Assembly: GCF_004197395.1 (NCBI RefSeq)
Contig: NZ_SELS01000009.1
Location: 1 to 64,000, forward strand
Length of the DNA: 64,000 nucleotides
Direction of reading: 5' to 3'
DNA from: Paraburkholderia sp. UYCP14C
Lineage (GTDB): Bacteria > Pseudomonadota > Gammaproteobacteria > Burkholderiales > Burkholderiaceae
Shown: piece after piece, positions 35,682 to 43,929 of the stretch
How the letters are laid out: each line of letters begins with the position of its first letter
Numbering within the stretch: the stretch's first letter is position 1
The notes under the pieces: generated by a model
Databases searched by the model: none
Told to the model about the DNA's origin: nothing
The model's input: the letters and a program-made list of their open reading frames with translations, nothing else
Made by a program: the position numbers and the translations under genes

Positions 35682-36701
35682 TCAGATCACCAGCTTCGAG
35701 CTCGCCTCGACAATCGTCGTCGCGGGCAGCAGGTCGGCCCGCGCGAAGCGCACCAGCGCAAAGGCGCGGATACGTGGCGGGCTTGCGGGGATGCGGGCGA
35801 CCCGAAACTCGACGGGAGCCCCGTCGTGCGCCCCGTCGTCCACAACCACATTCAACCGATCGAGCCACAACCGCCTGCGCACGACGCTAACATGCGACGC
35901 CGGGTCCGCGAGCAGGTCGCAAACCACCTTCAGCTGCCGCTCCAGGGCGTCGCTCGCCAGTCCGAGTCCGGCGAGTTCACGGTCGTTCTCGTCCATCTCC
36001 GCTTGCAGGCTGTTGAGATCCGCTGCCGCGTCCGGCATGCCGCCACCCAACACCGGATTCATGCCCAGCCCACCGCGTTCGAGCAACCGAAGGCGGACCT
36101 TGAGCAACGCCCTTTCCTGCATGAGCGATTCACGGCGCAATGTATTGGCTTCGACCTGCGCAAGCGCCGCCAGCGCGAGCTGATCGACGACCCGTAACAC
36201 GAGTTCGTCGCGCAATTCTTCTTCTGTGCACGCGACAAGACCGACCTGATGATCGCCGAAGCTGACGGTGGTGATCGGCACGTCCGTGCGCACGATCCCA
36301 CCTTCCTGTCGCGCTCCGAGAACACGGCGCTCAGAAATCGCCATGCCGAGCACCGCAAAAGCTTCGTGCGCGCCCGGATGCTGATCGAAAAACGCCCGCA
36401 CGACGTGCGAACGACTGAAGGCGCTGGCAATGTCGTCGGGGGCCGCGAAGAACGCGTGGATCTGACAATCGGTAGACCATGCGGCGACGCTCGCTTCTCG
36501 CACACCGGGTAAGTCGTCGACCAGTCGGCCAACATAATCGAGCGCAGTCCTAGCGGCCTTCGAAAGACGCGCTTCGTATTGAGTTGCGAGACGCAATTGC
36601 GGGCTCAGCGCAACGACGCGCTCTACTACGTCGCGGGTTTGCGGCCCATCCGACTCCTCGATTGTGTTGCCCTGCCCCAGTAGCCAGCTGAAAATGCCCA
36701 T
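35682..36701 (-). CDS. Hypothetical protein with coiled-coil region
   Basis: 339 residues, soluble. The middle (about 165-250) is strongly helical and coiled-coil-like (EANTLRRESLMQERALLKVR, LNSLQAEMDENDRELAGLGL). No catalytic motif recognised. GAGGAGA precedes the ATG by 8 bases. It lies between ppk2 and the channel gene on the same strand but has no FNR box directly upstream; read-through from the box at 37864 is possible. Confidence 0.72.
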   Translation of the reverse strand: MGIFSWLLGQGNTIEESDGPQTRDVVERVVALSPQLRLATQYEARLSKAARTALDYVGRLVDDLPGVREASVAAWSTDCQIHAFFAAPDDIASAFSRSHVVRAFFDQHPGAHEAFAVLGMAISERRVLGARQEGGIVRTDVPITTVSFGDHQVGLVACTEEELRDELVLRVVDQLALAALAQVEANTLRRESLMQERALLKVRLRLLERGGLGMNPVLGGGMPDAAADLNSLQAEMDENDRELAGLGLASDALERQLKVVCDLLADPASHVSVVRRRLWLDRLNVVVDDGAHDGAPVEFRVARIPASPPRIRAFALVRFARADLLPATTIVEASSKLVI

Positions 36702-36880
36702 TTGTCGTCTCCTCGGTCGACCACTCAGGTTTCGCGCTCAGAGCGCTGGTCCTGCACAACTATCGCCGAGCATCGAGTCAAGTCCCGTGACAATGGATCC
36801 CCGCAAACTTGCGCGGGGAAGACGGTGCCCCCCTGCCGCAGTGGTTTCCGGCGTCCAGGACGCCCGGTCGGTCGCTCCCT

Positions 36881-37681
36881 TCACGGTGTGGCTTCCGCAT
36901 GAATGACGAGTTTGTCGATAAGCGCATCAGCGAGAATGTCGTCGCCGATTACGACGTGGGTTGCGCCGGCATTTTGCAAAAGTGTCTTGCGCAGGTTGCT
37001 TTCGCCAGGCGCGATGATTGGCAGCGATTTATTGATGGAGTTGGTCAGCAGCGTAATGGCCAGATTGGCGTCGCTGTCAGGGGTCGTCACAATGAGAGCC
37101 CTTGCGCTGTCGAGTCGTGCGTGCCGAAGCGCGTCGTCAAACGCTTCGGGGGCGCTAAGGATCACCAGATGTCCGCGTTGCGCGGCCTGATCAGCCAGGG
37201 CCTTGTCGGCCGCAACCACCAGGACCGTATCGCCTGCATCCTGAAGTTTCGCGGCGATGCGCTGGCCGAGTGAGCGGTATCCAACAACGACTATGTGATT
37301 CGAGAGGTGGCCAAGTTTTCGTTCCATTGTCCGGTTCTCCCTGTACGCGATGACGTCGTCACCAGAAAGCATGCCCGTCAGTCTGGAGATGGCGTACGCG
37401 CCCACAAGCATCGTCACGAACATCGCCGCCAGCATGAAGAGTTTCTGACGCTCATCGAAGTCGGAAAAGTCCCCGAGTGTGGTCGTCAGATTGACGCCGT
37501 CCCACAACGCTGTGAACAATCGCTTGCCGAATGGCGCATTCGACTCGTCCAGCAGCATGAGCCCCGTGGTGGTGACAACGAGCACTGCCACTATCAGGGC
37601 AACGGCGTGACGCGCCCGGCGTCGCCACTCGCGCACTCGGAGCGCGCCCAGACGCGGTTCGTTGACACGATATATCCACAT
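36881..37681 (-). CDS. Potassium-channel-like protein with RCK/TrkA-N domain and atypical filter
   Basis: 266 residues from ATG 37681; a TTG at 37777 would add 32. Layout: first membrane helix (about 26-46), pore loop, second helix (about 80-98), then a cytosolic TrkA-N domain. The filter position reads TTTLGDFS instead of TTVGYGD, and the Rossmann turn reads GYRSLG with the middle glycine lost, so conduction and ligand binding may differ from normal potassium channels. The FNR box at 37864 with TACCCT at 37842-37837 points to it. The start is uncertain because neither candidate has a clear ribosome site. Confidence 0.75.
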   Translation of the reverse strand: MWIYRVNEPRLGALRVREWRRRARHAVALIVAVLVVTTTGLMLLDESNAPFGKRLFTALWDGVNLTTTLGDFSDFDERQKLFMLAAMFVTMLVGAYAISRLTGMLSGDDVIAYRENRTMERKLGHLSNHIVVVGYRSLGQRIAAKLQDAGDTVLVVAADKALADQAAQRGHLVILSAPEAFDDALRHARLDSARALIVTTPDSDANLAITLLTNSINKSLPIIAPGESNLRKTLLQNAGATHVVIGDDILADALIDKLVIHAEATP

Positions 37682-37863
37682 GAGCGCACCGGCCGGTTTG
37701 AGCGTTTTCGACGGTGGTTCGTCCGTCGCCCTCGCTCGTCGGTTGATCCTGGGCTCGCGCAGCGACCTGGTGACCAACCGGGGCGCATTTGCGACCAGGT
37801 GGTCTCATGTCACGCCTGCCAAGCACCCCTGGATGAAGGGTAGTCCCAGCCGTTACGAGCGGG

Positions 37864-37877
37864 TTGATATGGGTCAA
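37864..37877. promoter_or_regulatory. FNR box TTGATATGGGTCAA
   Basis: TTGAT-ATGG-GTCAA. TACCCT at 37842-37837 (minus strand) is at class II spacing for the RCK channel gene. Confidence 0.8.
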
Positions 37878-38111
37878 CGCTTGGGCGGCCGCAGCAACGA
37901 TCTGTACCGCGACAGGCGCATGTGCGCGACCAACGTTGCACGTGGAGCGCTAAACCCTTGCCGATTCCCCTGAAGGATCGCACCCGCCTCGGCGCGACCA
38001 CTGATGGCAACGCGCGAACCGGAACGACAACTTGAATCCGTCAGGCTTCAACCGTAGATGCCAGGAATGGCTTGGGCCACACGGCATTGTCGCCTTTGAC
38101 AACATCACCGG

Positions 38112-38125
38112 TTGACCTGTATCAA
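38112..38125. promoter_or_regulatory. FNR box TTGACCTGTATCAA
   Basis: TTGAC-CTGT-ATCAA. No strong -10 at the usual distance on the plus strand; GACAAT at 38091-38086 on the minus strand is off by one base. It may serve sulP with a 240-base leader or an unannotated transcript. Confidence 0.72.
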
Positions 38126-38400
38126 CCCCGCACCCGGCGTGCGTGGCTATCGTGAATTCCTGGCCAGTCACGCCCGCGAGGGCAGCCAGGGCAACCTTTC
38201 CACGGGTCTCCAAGGCATGGGACGTGTGAGAGCGGCCTGACCCGGCCCGCAGATGTAGCCAGACGAATTCCTTCGTGTGCTTCCGTGAGGCGACGAGATG
38301 AGATTGCCCAGGCTTGCGTGAAGCAGGCAACGTCGGCAATCCGGTGGCCAATGTCTGAGCGGACAGAGGTAACCCTTCGATCCTTTGATGGCGAACGATC

Positions 38401-40125
38401 ATGCGCGACCAATTCTTGCCGCACCACAGTCCCGGCTCTCGTCTTCCCGTTCTCGAGTGGGTTCGCGAATATCAAAAATCGTGGATCAAGCCGGACGTCA
38501 TCGCTGGCGTCACGGCGGCGGCCGTCGTGCTGCCAAAGGCGATGGCTTATGCAACGGTTGCCGGGTTGCCGGTGCAGGTCGGACTCTACACCGCCTTTGT
38601 GCCGATGGTGATCTACGCGCTCTTCGGTACATCAAGACCCCTCAGTGTCAGCACCAGCGCAACTCTGGCCATCCTGACAGCGGCTGCGCTCGGCCAGGTC
38701 GCCCCGGGCGGCGGCGCGACCCAACTCGCCGTCGCGACGGCCACGCTGACGTTACTGGTCGGGATTATCCTGGCTCTCGCTGCGCTGTTCAGGCTCGGGT
38801 TCGTCGCGAACTTCATATCCGAGCCGGTGCTGGTGGGCTTCAAGGGCGGCATTGCCATCGTTATCGTGCTCGATCAGTTACCCAAACTGATCGGCCTTCA
38901 CGTCGCGAAGGGCTCGTTCTTTCACAACGTGTATGCGCTCGTCGCGGGGCTGCCTCACGCATCGGTGGCGACGGTCATCGTCGGTGTCGCAACGATTGCG
39001 ATCCTTGTCGCGCTCGAACATTTCTATCCGAAATCGCCGGCCCCGCTCATTGCAGTCGCGTGCGGGATTGCGGGCGTCGGTCTTCTTGGACTCCAGAGGT
39101 TCGGCGTTGGCGTCGTCGGCCATATTCCGACGGGGCTGCCATCGCTCGTCATGCCGGACCCCTCGCTCATCGAGGCGCTTTGGCCTGCGGCCATGGGTAT
39201 CGCACTGATGAGCTTCACCGAAACGATCGCTTCAGGCAGGGCATTTGCCCAAAGCGGAGAGCCCGTGCCGCAGCCGAACCGTGAACTGCTGGCGACGGGC
39301 CTTGGCAATGCGGCAGGTGCGCTGCTGGGTTCGATGCCGGCCGGCGGCGGGACCACCCAGACGGCGGTCAATCGGCTGGTGGGTGCGCATTCTCAACTGG
39401 CTGAACTCGTGACGGCTGCGGTCACCCTCGGGACAATGCTGCTGCTCGCTCCATTGATCGGGCTGATGCCACATGCAACACTCGCCGCCGTTGTGATCGT
39501 CTATTCGATTGGCCTGCTCAAGCCGGCTGATTTCCGCGCAATACTCGCCATCAGACGCACCGAGTTCGTCTGGGCGATCGTGGCGCTCGTGGGTGTCGTG
39601 CTCGTTGGCACGTTGAACGGCATCCTGATCGCCATTCTCGTGTCGCTTGTGGCACTCGCCTATCAGGTGTCCGATCCGCCCGTCTACGTGCTGCGTCGCA
39701 AGCGCGGCACCAACGTCTTCCGCCCGGTGTCCGACCAGCATCCCGACGATGAAGAGTTCCCTGGCCTGCTGCTTCTGCGGCCCGAGGGGCGGATCTTCTT
39801 CGTGAATGCGTCGAATATCGGTCACAGGATAAAGGCGCTCGTCGACGAGACACATCCGCAGGTTGTTGCGCTGGACATGCGCGCAGTATTCGACCTCGAA
39901 TACACGGCAATGAAGATGTTGACCGAAGGCGAGAAGAAGTACCGGGAACAAGGCATTGCGCTATGGCTTGTCGGACTCAGCCCTGAGGTGTTCGCGGTTG
40001 TAGAAAAAGCCCCGCTGGGCAAGACGCTTGGACAAGAGCGCATGTTTCTTAACCTTGAACGGGCGCTTGTTGCCTGGAATGGCTTGCACTGCAGGCAAGG
40101 TGCATTGGGCAACGTCGAGCACTGA
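38401..40125 (+). CDS. SulP-family anion transporter with STAS domain
   Basis: 574 residues: about 12-14 membrane helices (residues 25-420) with the family start WIKPDVIAGVTAAAVVLPKAMAYA, then a cytosolic STAS domain (about 455-560, LLLRPEGRIFFVNASNIG). Relatives move sulfate, bicarbonate or dicarboxylates with sodium or protons. The ribosome site is weak. It is next to DUF2252 (44 bases) on the same strand. Confidence 0.9.
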   Translation: MRDQFLPHHSPGSRLPVLEWVREYQKSWIKPDVIAGVTAAAVVLPKAMAYATVAGLPVQVGLYTAFVPMVIYALFGTSRPLSVSTSATLAILTAAALGQVAPGGGATQLAVATATLTLLVGIILALAALFRLGFVANFISEPVLVGFKGGIAIVIVLDQLPKLIGLHVAKGSFFHNVYALVAGLPHASVATVIVGVATIAILVALEHFYPKSPAPLIAVACGIAGVGLLGLQRFGVGVVGHIPTGLPSLVMPDPSLIEALWPAAMGIALMSFTETIASGRAFAQSGEPVPQPNRELLATGLGNAAGALLGSMPAGGGTTQTAVNRLVGAHSQLAELVTAAVTLGTMLLLAPLIGLMPHATLAAVVIVYSIGLLKPADFRAILAIRRTEFVWAIVALVGVVLVGTLNGILIAILVSLVALAYQVSDPPVYVLRRKRGTNVFRPVSDQHPDDEEFPGLLLLRPEGRIFFVNASNIGHRIKALVDETHPQVVALDMRAVFDLEYTAMKMLTEGEKKYREQGIALWLVGLSPEVFAVVEKAPLGKTLGQERMFLNLERALVAWNGLHCRQGALGNVEH

Positions 40126-40168
40126 GCTGACCGGGTAGCGCTTAGGATGGGACCAGGTAGGAGATGTC

Positions 40169-41590
40169 ATGGACAAGCCCGCTTCACACAAGGTCGCACG
40201 TGATCCGCACGCCGAATCTGACTTGTACAGAACACCGGATGAAAGGTTGGCCGAAGGGCGAGCTATCCGGGAGTCAGTGTCCCGTGCGTCGCAGGCAGGA
40301 TGGCAGGCGCCGAGTCACCGTCGGGATCCCGTGGAAGTTCTGCGCGAGTCCAACGAGGGTCGCCTTCCGAGTCTGATCCCGATCCGCTTCGGACGCATGG
40401 CCGCGTGTCCGTTCGCCTTCTATCGCGGCGCGGCCGCAGTGATGGCGGCGGACCTCGCGACGACGCCAACCAGTGGCTTGCGTGTGCAAGCCTGTGGCGA
40501 CGCGCATCTGATGAATTTCGGCGGTTTCGCGACGCCCGAGCGCAACGTCATTTTCGACATCAACGATCTTGACGAGACGCTACCTGCCCCGTTCGAGTGG
40601 GATCTCAAGCGCCTCGCGGCGAGCGTCGTGATTGCGGCGGAACATCTGGAGCTGCCCTATAACGACACGGTGCATATCACGACAGACCTCGTGCGTGAAT
40701 ACCGCGAGCGCATGCACAACTACGCGTCGATGCGAGCGCTCGACGTCTGGTACGACAGGATCGACCTGCAAAAATACCAGGATCGGTCGGGCGATCCAGC
40801 AATCGCGGTAGCCGCGCACAAGAGGATCGCGCATCGAATCGAAGTCGAACGCCGTAAGACCGTGCCGGAGTATCTGTATCCGAAGCTCGTTTCGGAAGAA
40901 GGGACGCGACCTAGGATCAAGGACGAGCCACCGCTTATCTTTCACCCCACTGAAGATATTGCCCCGGGACTTCGCTCGGGTTATACGGAAGCAATTGAAT
41001 CGTATCGCCAGAGCCTCGCCCCCCATGTGCGTGTCCTGTTCGACAGATATCATTTCGTTGATCTGGCGGCCAAGGTAGTCGGCGTGGGTAGCGTCGGCAC
41101 GATGTGTGGTGTTGGCCTGTTGATGGCGTCGGACAACGACCCGCTGTTTCTCCAGGTCAAGGAGGCCAAGGCGTCGGTGCTCGAACCTTATGCGGGCAGG
41201 AGCCTGTTTTTGAATCACGGGGAGCGCGTTGTCGCGGGCCAGCGGATCATGCAGGCCGCCAGCGATGTATTTCTCGGCTGGACTCGTGGAAAGAATGGGC
41301 GAGAATTTTATATCCGCCAGCTTCGCGACATGAAAATGTCCGTCGTCATAGAGAATCTCGATTCCGAACTGCTCAGGCAGTACGCGCGCGCGTGCGCGCA
41401 TGCGCTTGCGCGTGCTCACGCACGGTCGGGCGATCCGGCAATGATCGCCGGCTACATGGGTTCGGGACAGACGTTCGACGACGCGATCACCGAGTTCGCG
41501 AGCGAATACAGCTGCCAGAACCGCCGCGACTACCGCGTGTTTATGCACGCGATCCGCGAAGGCCGGATTCAGGCAGCGACATCGGAGTAG
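40169..41590 (+). CDS. DUF2252 family protein
   Basis: 473 residues. Typical DUF2252 blocks are present: DPVEVLRESNEGRLPSLIPI region, ACPFAFYRGAAAVM, GDAHLMNFGGFATPER, FDINDLDETLPAPFEWDLKR and VVGVGSVGT. The GD-H-x-N and DxND arrangement recalls kinase-like catalytic loops, but no reaction is established. TAGGAGATG precedes the ATG. Probably co-transcribed with sulP. A second intact copy is at 49674 and a remnant at 42586. Confidence 0.9.
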   Translation: MDKPASHKVARDPHAESDLYRTPDERLAEGRAIRESVSRASQAGWQAPSHRRDPVEVLRESNEGRLPSLIPIRFGRMAACPFAFYRGAAAVMAADLATTPTSGLRVQACGDAHLMNFGGFATPERNVIFDINDLDETLPAPFEWDLKRLAASVVIAAEHLELPYNDTVHITTDLVREYRERMHNYASMRALDVWYDRIDLQKYQDRSGDPAIAVAAHKRIAHRIEVERRKTVPEYLYPKLVSEEGTRPRIKDEPPLIFHPTEDIAPGLRSGYTEAIESYRQSLAPHVRVLFDRYHFVDLAAKVVGVGSVGTMCGVGLLMASDNDPLFLQVKEAKASVLEPYAGRSLFLNHGERVVAGQRIMQAASDVFLGWTRGKNGREFYIRQLRDMKMSVVIENLDSELLRQYARACAHALARAHARSGDPAMIAGYMGSGQTFDDAITEFASEYSCQNRRDYRVFMHAIREGRIQAATSE

Positions 41591-41825
41591 GCTGCGCGGA
41601 GGGGTTGCCGTCGCGCCGGTCCATCGCAGCAGCCACATCGCCTGGATCGGCACCGCAGGGGACGGGACGGTCACCGGATTGGAGATCGGCGGCTGCGCGG
41701 TTCACGTGAATCCCAGCTTCGGGATCCAAAACAGAATCGGCGACCACATGATCTGCGCCTTTTCTGCAGACGCCGCTTACCGTCCACCCGCCGCAGCCAA
41801 ACGGGAGCATGCGGAGCGTTTAGGG

Positions 41826-42527
41826 TCAAGTTTTATCTGTTCTGGAATCGTCTCCGGCCAGGTGCAGTGAGACAAGTCGCGCGAGCACAATAGCGGGATA
41901 AAGCTGGCCAATGAGCCCCTCGAGATTTGCAAGCGATCTCGCCTGACGCGCAACAGGCACGATGTCTCCATAGCCTGCGGTAGTCAACGTGACGAAGCTG
42001 AAATATAGCCAGGTTGAGGGGTTTTCTGAATTCGGGTCGAGGGCGGCGCCAGCAAACGCATGGGGAACCCGCAAGTTAACCAGCTGATAGGCATATGCCC
42101 AGATCATGCCAATCAGGACATAAAGGGCGATCGCGCCGTCAATCCGGTCAAAGGTAACCTTCCCCGGGCCGAACACGATCATTCCAAGGGTTGCGCCAAT
42201 CAGCGCGATTGCCGCGAGAGTGGTTTCGTCACGTATCGCCAGCGTGTAGTCCGCGGGAAACAGCCAACTGGCACAGCGCACTGCTACGGCAACGAGAGCA
42301 CACAGCGCGATCAGGGGAACGGCGCCAGGTCGTTCTGTCGACGTCACGACGCCGGCCACGAGGATCAACGAGAAAAGCGTGTCCTGCATAATCCGTCCGA
42401 CCAGGCTACCCGGCGCGGTGAGGAACGGGACACCGAACACGGCAATAACGAGGAGCACCAAAAGCACGGTAATGCTGGCCTTGCGTAGCCGTGTGAGACA
42501 GTCTGCCAGTTGTTGCATGTGCGACAT
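41826..42527 (-). CDS. Two-pore-helix-type potassium channel (Ion_trans_2)
   Basis: 233 residues with several membrane helices in the first 150 residues and a pore with the proper filter TLTTAGYGD followed by a last helix. No cytosolic ligand domain. GGGAGAAG precedes the ATG at 42527. A DUF2252 remnant and an FNR box lie upstream on the same strand, so it was probably the second gene of an anaerobic operon. Confidence 0.87.
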   Translation of the reverse strand: MSHMQQLADCLTRLRKASITVLLVLLVIAVFGVPFLTAPGSLVGRIMQDTLFSLILVAGVVTSTERPGAVPLIALCALVAVAVRCASWLFPADYTLAIRDETTLAAIALIGATLGMIVFGPGKVTFDRIDGAIALYVLIGMIWAYAYQLVNLRVPHAFAGAALDPNSENPSTWLYFSFVTLTTAGYGDIVPVARQARSLANLEGLIGQLYPAIVLARLVSLHLAGDDSRTDKT

Positions 42528-42585
42528 TGCTTCTCCCGTAAGGCAATAACAGGCACCGTCTTTCATGAAGAGCTGGTAATCAGCG

Positions 42586-42813
42586 TCATCGGCTCCTTGC
42601 TCGCAGTGTTGGCGAATGAAAAAAGAGCATCGAAGTCGCGTGATACCAGAGGTCGAGTGAGTTCATCTCGCTGTACGTGTGCATGTGCTCGCGGTACGAG
42701 CGGGCACCGGCGAGCGCGGCGTCCTCTGCGGCACCGTTGGAGTGACCGTTATCGCGCCTTACCGGCTTCTTTCGGCGTTTGGCCTGAGATGGCCATCTCC
42801 ACGATCTGTTCAA
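42586..42813 (-). pseudogene. Remnant of a DUF2252 gene
   Basis: The 75-codon frame contains GARSYREHMHTYSEMNSLDL followed by WYH, matching the DUF2252 stretch REYRERMHNYASMRALDVWY in the intact copy at 40169; the NGHSNGAAEDAAL segment before it also fits the family. Sequence on both sides is unrelated, so over 80 percent of the gene is lost. The FNR box at 42901 lies upstream on this strand. Confidence 0.72.
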
Positions 42814-42900
42814 CTCACTGCCGACCGTAAGGTGGCTTGAATCTCACGGCGAACGTCTTTGCCCGTCAATCGTATCTTCTTGTTGTTATCGGGGAGGGCG

Positions 42901-42914
42901 TTGACACAAATCAA
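42901..42914. promoter_or_regulatory. FNR box TTGACACAAATCAA
   Basis: TTGAC-ACAA-ATCAA. GAAGAT at 42879-42874 (minus strand) fits class II spacing, driving the DUF2252 remnant and the channel gene behind it. Confidence 0.8.
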
Positions 42915-42985
42915 CTAAAGAACGCGATCCCTGAGACTTTGTGTTGTGCGCCGATATGTCTCGGATCGAAGTCCCTCGCGTCTCC

Positions 42986-43039
42986 TTGACATGCAAGCAT
43001 TCTCTTGCCTATATTAAAGGCAACAGATCACTTGCCTAT
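42986..43039 (+). promoter_or_regulatory. arsR-type promoter with overlapping palindromic operator
   Basis: TTGACA (42986-42991) and TATATT (43010-43015) are 18 bases apart. TTGCCT-ATATTAA-AGGCAA (43005-43023) is a perfect dyad covering the -10, and CTTGCCTAT recurs at 43031-43039. This arrangement suits autorepression by the ArsR protein encoded 9 bases downstream. Confidence 0.68.
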
Positions 43040-43047
43040 CGCCGTTC

Positions 43048-43383
43048 ATGGCCGAGCGCCCCGACGACACCGACCTGCTATTCAAAGCCCTCGCCGATCC
43101 GAGCCGGCGTAAGCTGCTGGACGTGCTGCACGCGCACGACGGCCAGACCCTGAACGATCTGTGCGAGCACCTCGACATGACACGGCAAGGCGTGACGCAG
43201 CATCTGGGCCTGCTGGAAGCAGCGAACCTCGTCGTGACGGTACGCAGCGGGCGCGAAAAGTTGCACTTCCTCAATCCGGTGCCGCTGCAGCAGATCTACG
43301 AGCGCTGGATTGCCAAGTTCGAAAAGCCGCGCCTGAAGGCGCTCTCGACCCTGAAACGACGCCTGGAGAAAGGCAATGACTAG
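43048..43383 (+). CDS. ArsR-family winged-helix regulator
   Basis: 111 residues with the winged helix LFKALADPSRRKLLDVLHAH and recognition part MTRQGVTQHLGLLEAANLV. No metal-binding cysteine motif; this subgroup is paired with SRPBCC proteins rather than metal resistance. It overlaps the next gene by 8 bases. Confidence 0.9.
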   Translation: MAERPDDTDLLFKALADPSRRKLLDVLHAHDGQTLNDLCEHLDMTRQGVTQHLGLLEAANLVVTVRSGREKLHFLNPVPLQQIYERWIAKFEKPRLKALSTLKRRLEKGND

Positions 43384-43852
43384 ATCGACCTTCGTCTACG
43401 TGACGTATATCCGCACCACGCCGGAACAGTTGTGGTCGGCATTGACCGACGCGGAGTTCATCAAGCAATACTGGTTCGGCATGCACTGCGATAGCGAGTG
43501 GACGGCGGGTTCGTCGTGGAAACTCGTGTCGAGCGCGGGGGAGACTTTCGACGCGGGCGAGATCATCGAGGCTGTGCCGCCGCGGCGCCTCGTGATTCGC
43601 TGGCAGCATCAGAAGCGGCCGGAGTTGCAGGCCGAAGGCGATTCGCGCTGCACGATGGAGCTCGAACCGAGCGGCACGGCGGTCAAGCTGACGCTCACGC
43701 ATACGATCGAGCGCGATCCTTCCAAATTCATCGAGGCGGTGTCAGGCGGCTGGCCGAAGATCATGTCCAACCTCAAATCGCTGCTGGAAACAGGCTCGAT
43801 TGCGTTGCAAGAGGCTTATCCGGCCAATGCCGGAAGTCATTCGCAGCACTGA
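43376..43852 (+). CDS. SRPBCC/AHSA1-family protein
   Basis: 158 residues of the START-like helix-grip fold: YVTYIRTTPEQLWSALTD at the N-terminus, WTAGSSWKL, and the C-terminal helix VSGGWPKIMSNLKSLLE. Such proteins bind hydrophobic ligands in a cavity. It is translationally coupled to the ArsR gene, a widespread toxin-antitoxin-like or ligand-sensing pairing whose role is unclear. Confidence 0.87.
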   Translation: MTRSTFVYVTYIRTTPEQLWSALTDAEFIKQYWFGMHCDSEWTAGSSWKLVSSAGETFDAGEIIEAVPPRRLVIRWQHQKRPELQAEGDSRCTMELEPSGTAVKLTLTHTIERDPSKFIEAVSGGWPKIMSNLKSLLETGSIALQEAYPANAGSHSQH

Positions 43853-43929
43853 GCGTGCTCAAGCAAAGTCGCGGCCGTCACCCGACGAGAGCCGCCTCGT
43901 TCGTTTCGGGTGGCGGCTCTCTGCTGTGC

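Larger units (their letters stand above)
37682..38400. other. Long gap with two FNR boxes
   Basis: About 720 bases between the divergent channel and SulP genes. It contains two FNR boxes 248 bases apart and no convincing gene. The second box lies unusually far from either start, so a small RNA or a lost gene is possible. Confidence 0.5.

Noticed and set aside
41591..41825. Possible gene fragment between the DUF2252 gene and the channel gene
   Set aside because: Frames on both strands are open, but none has a ribosome site or a recognisable family block.
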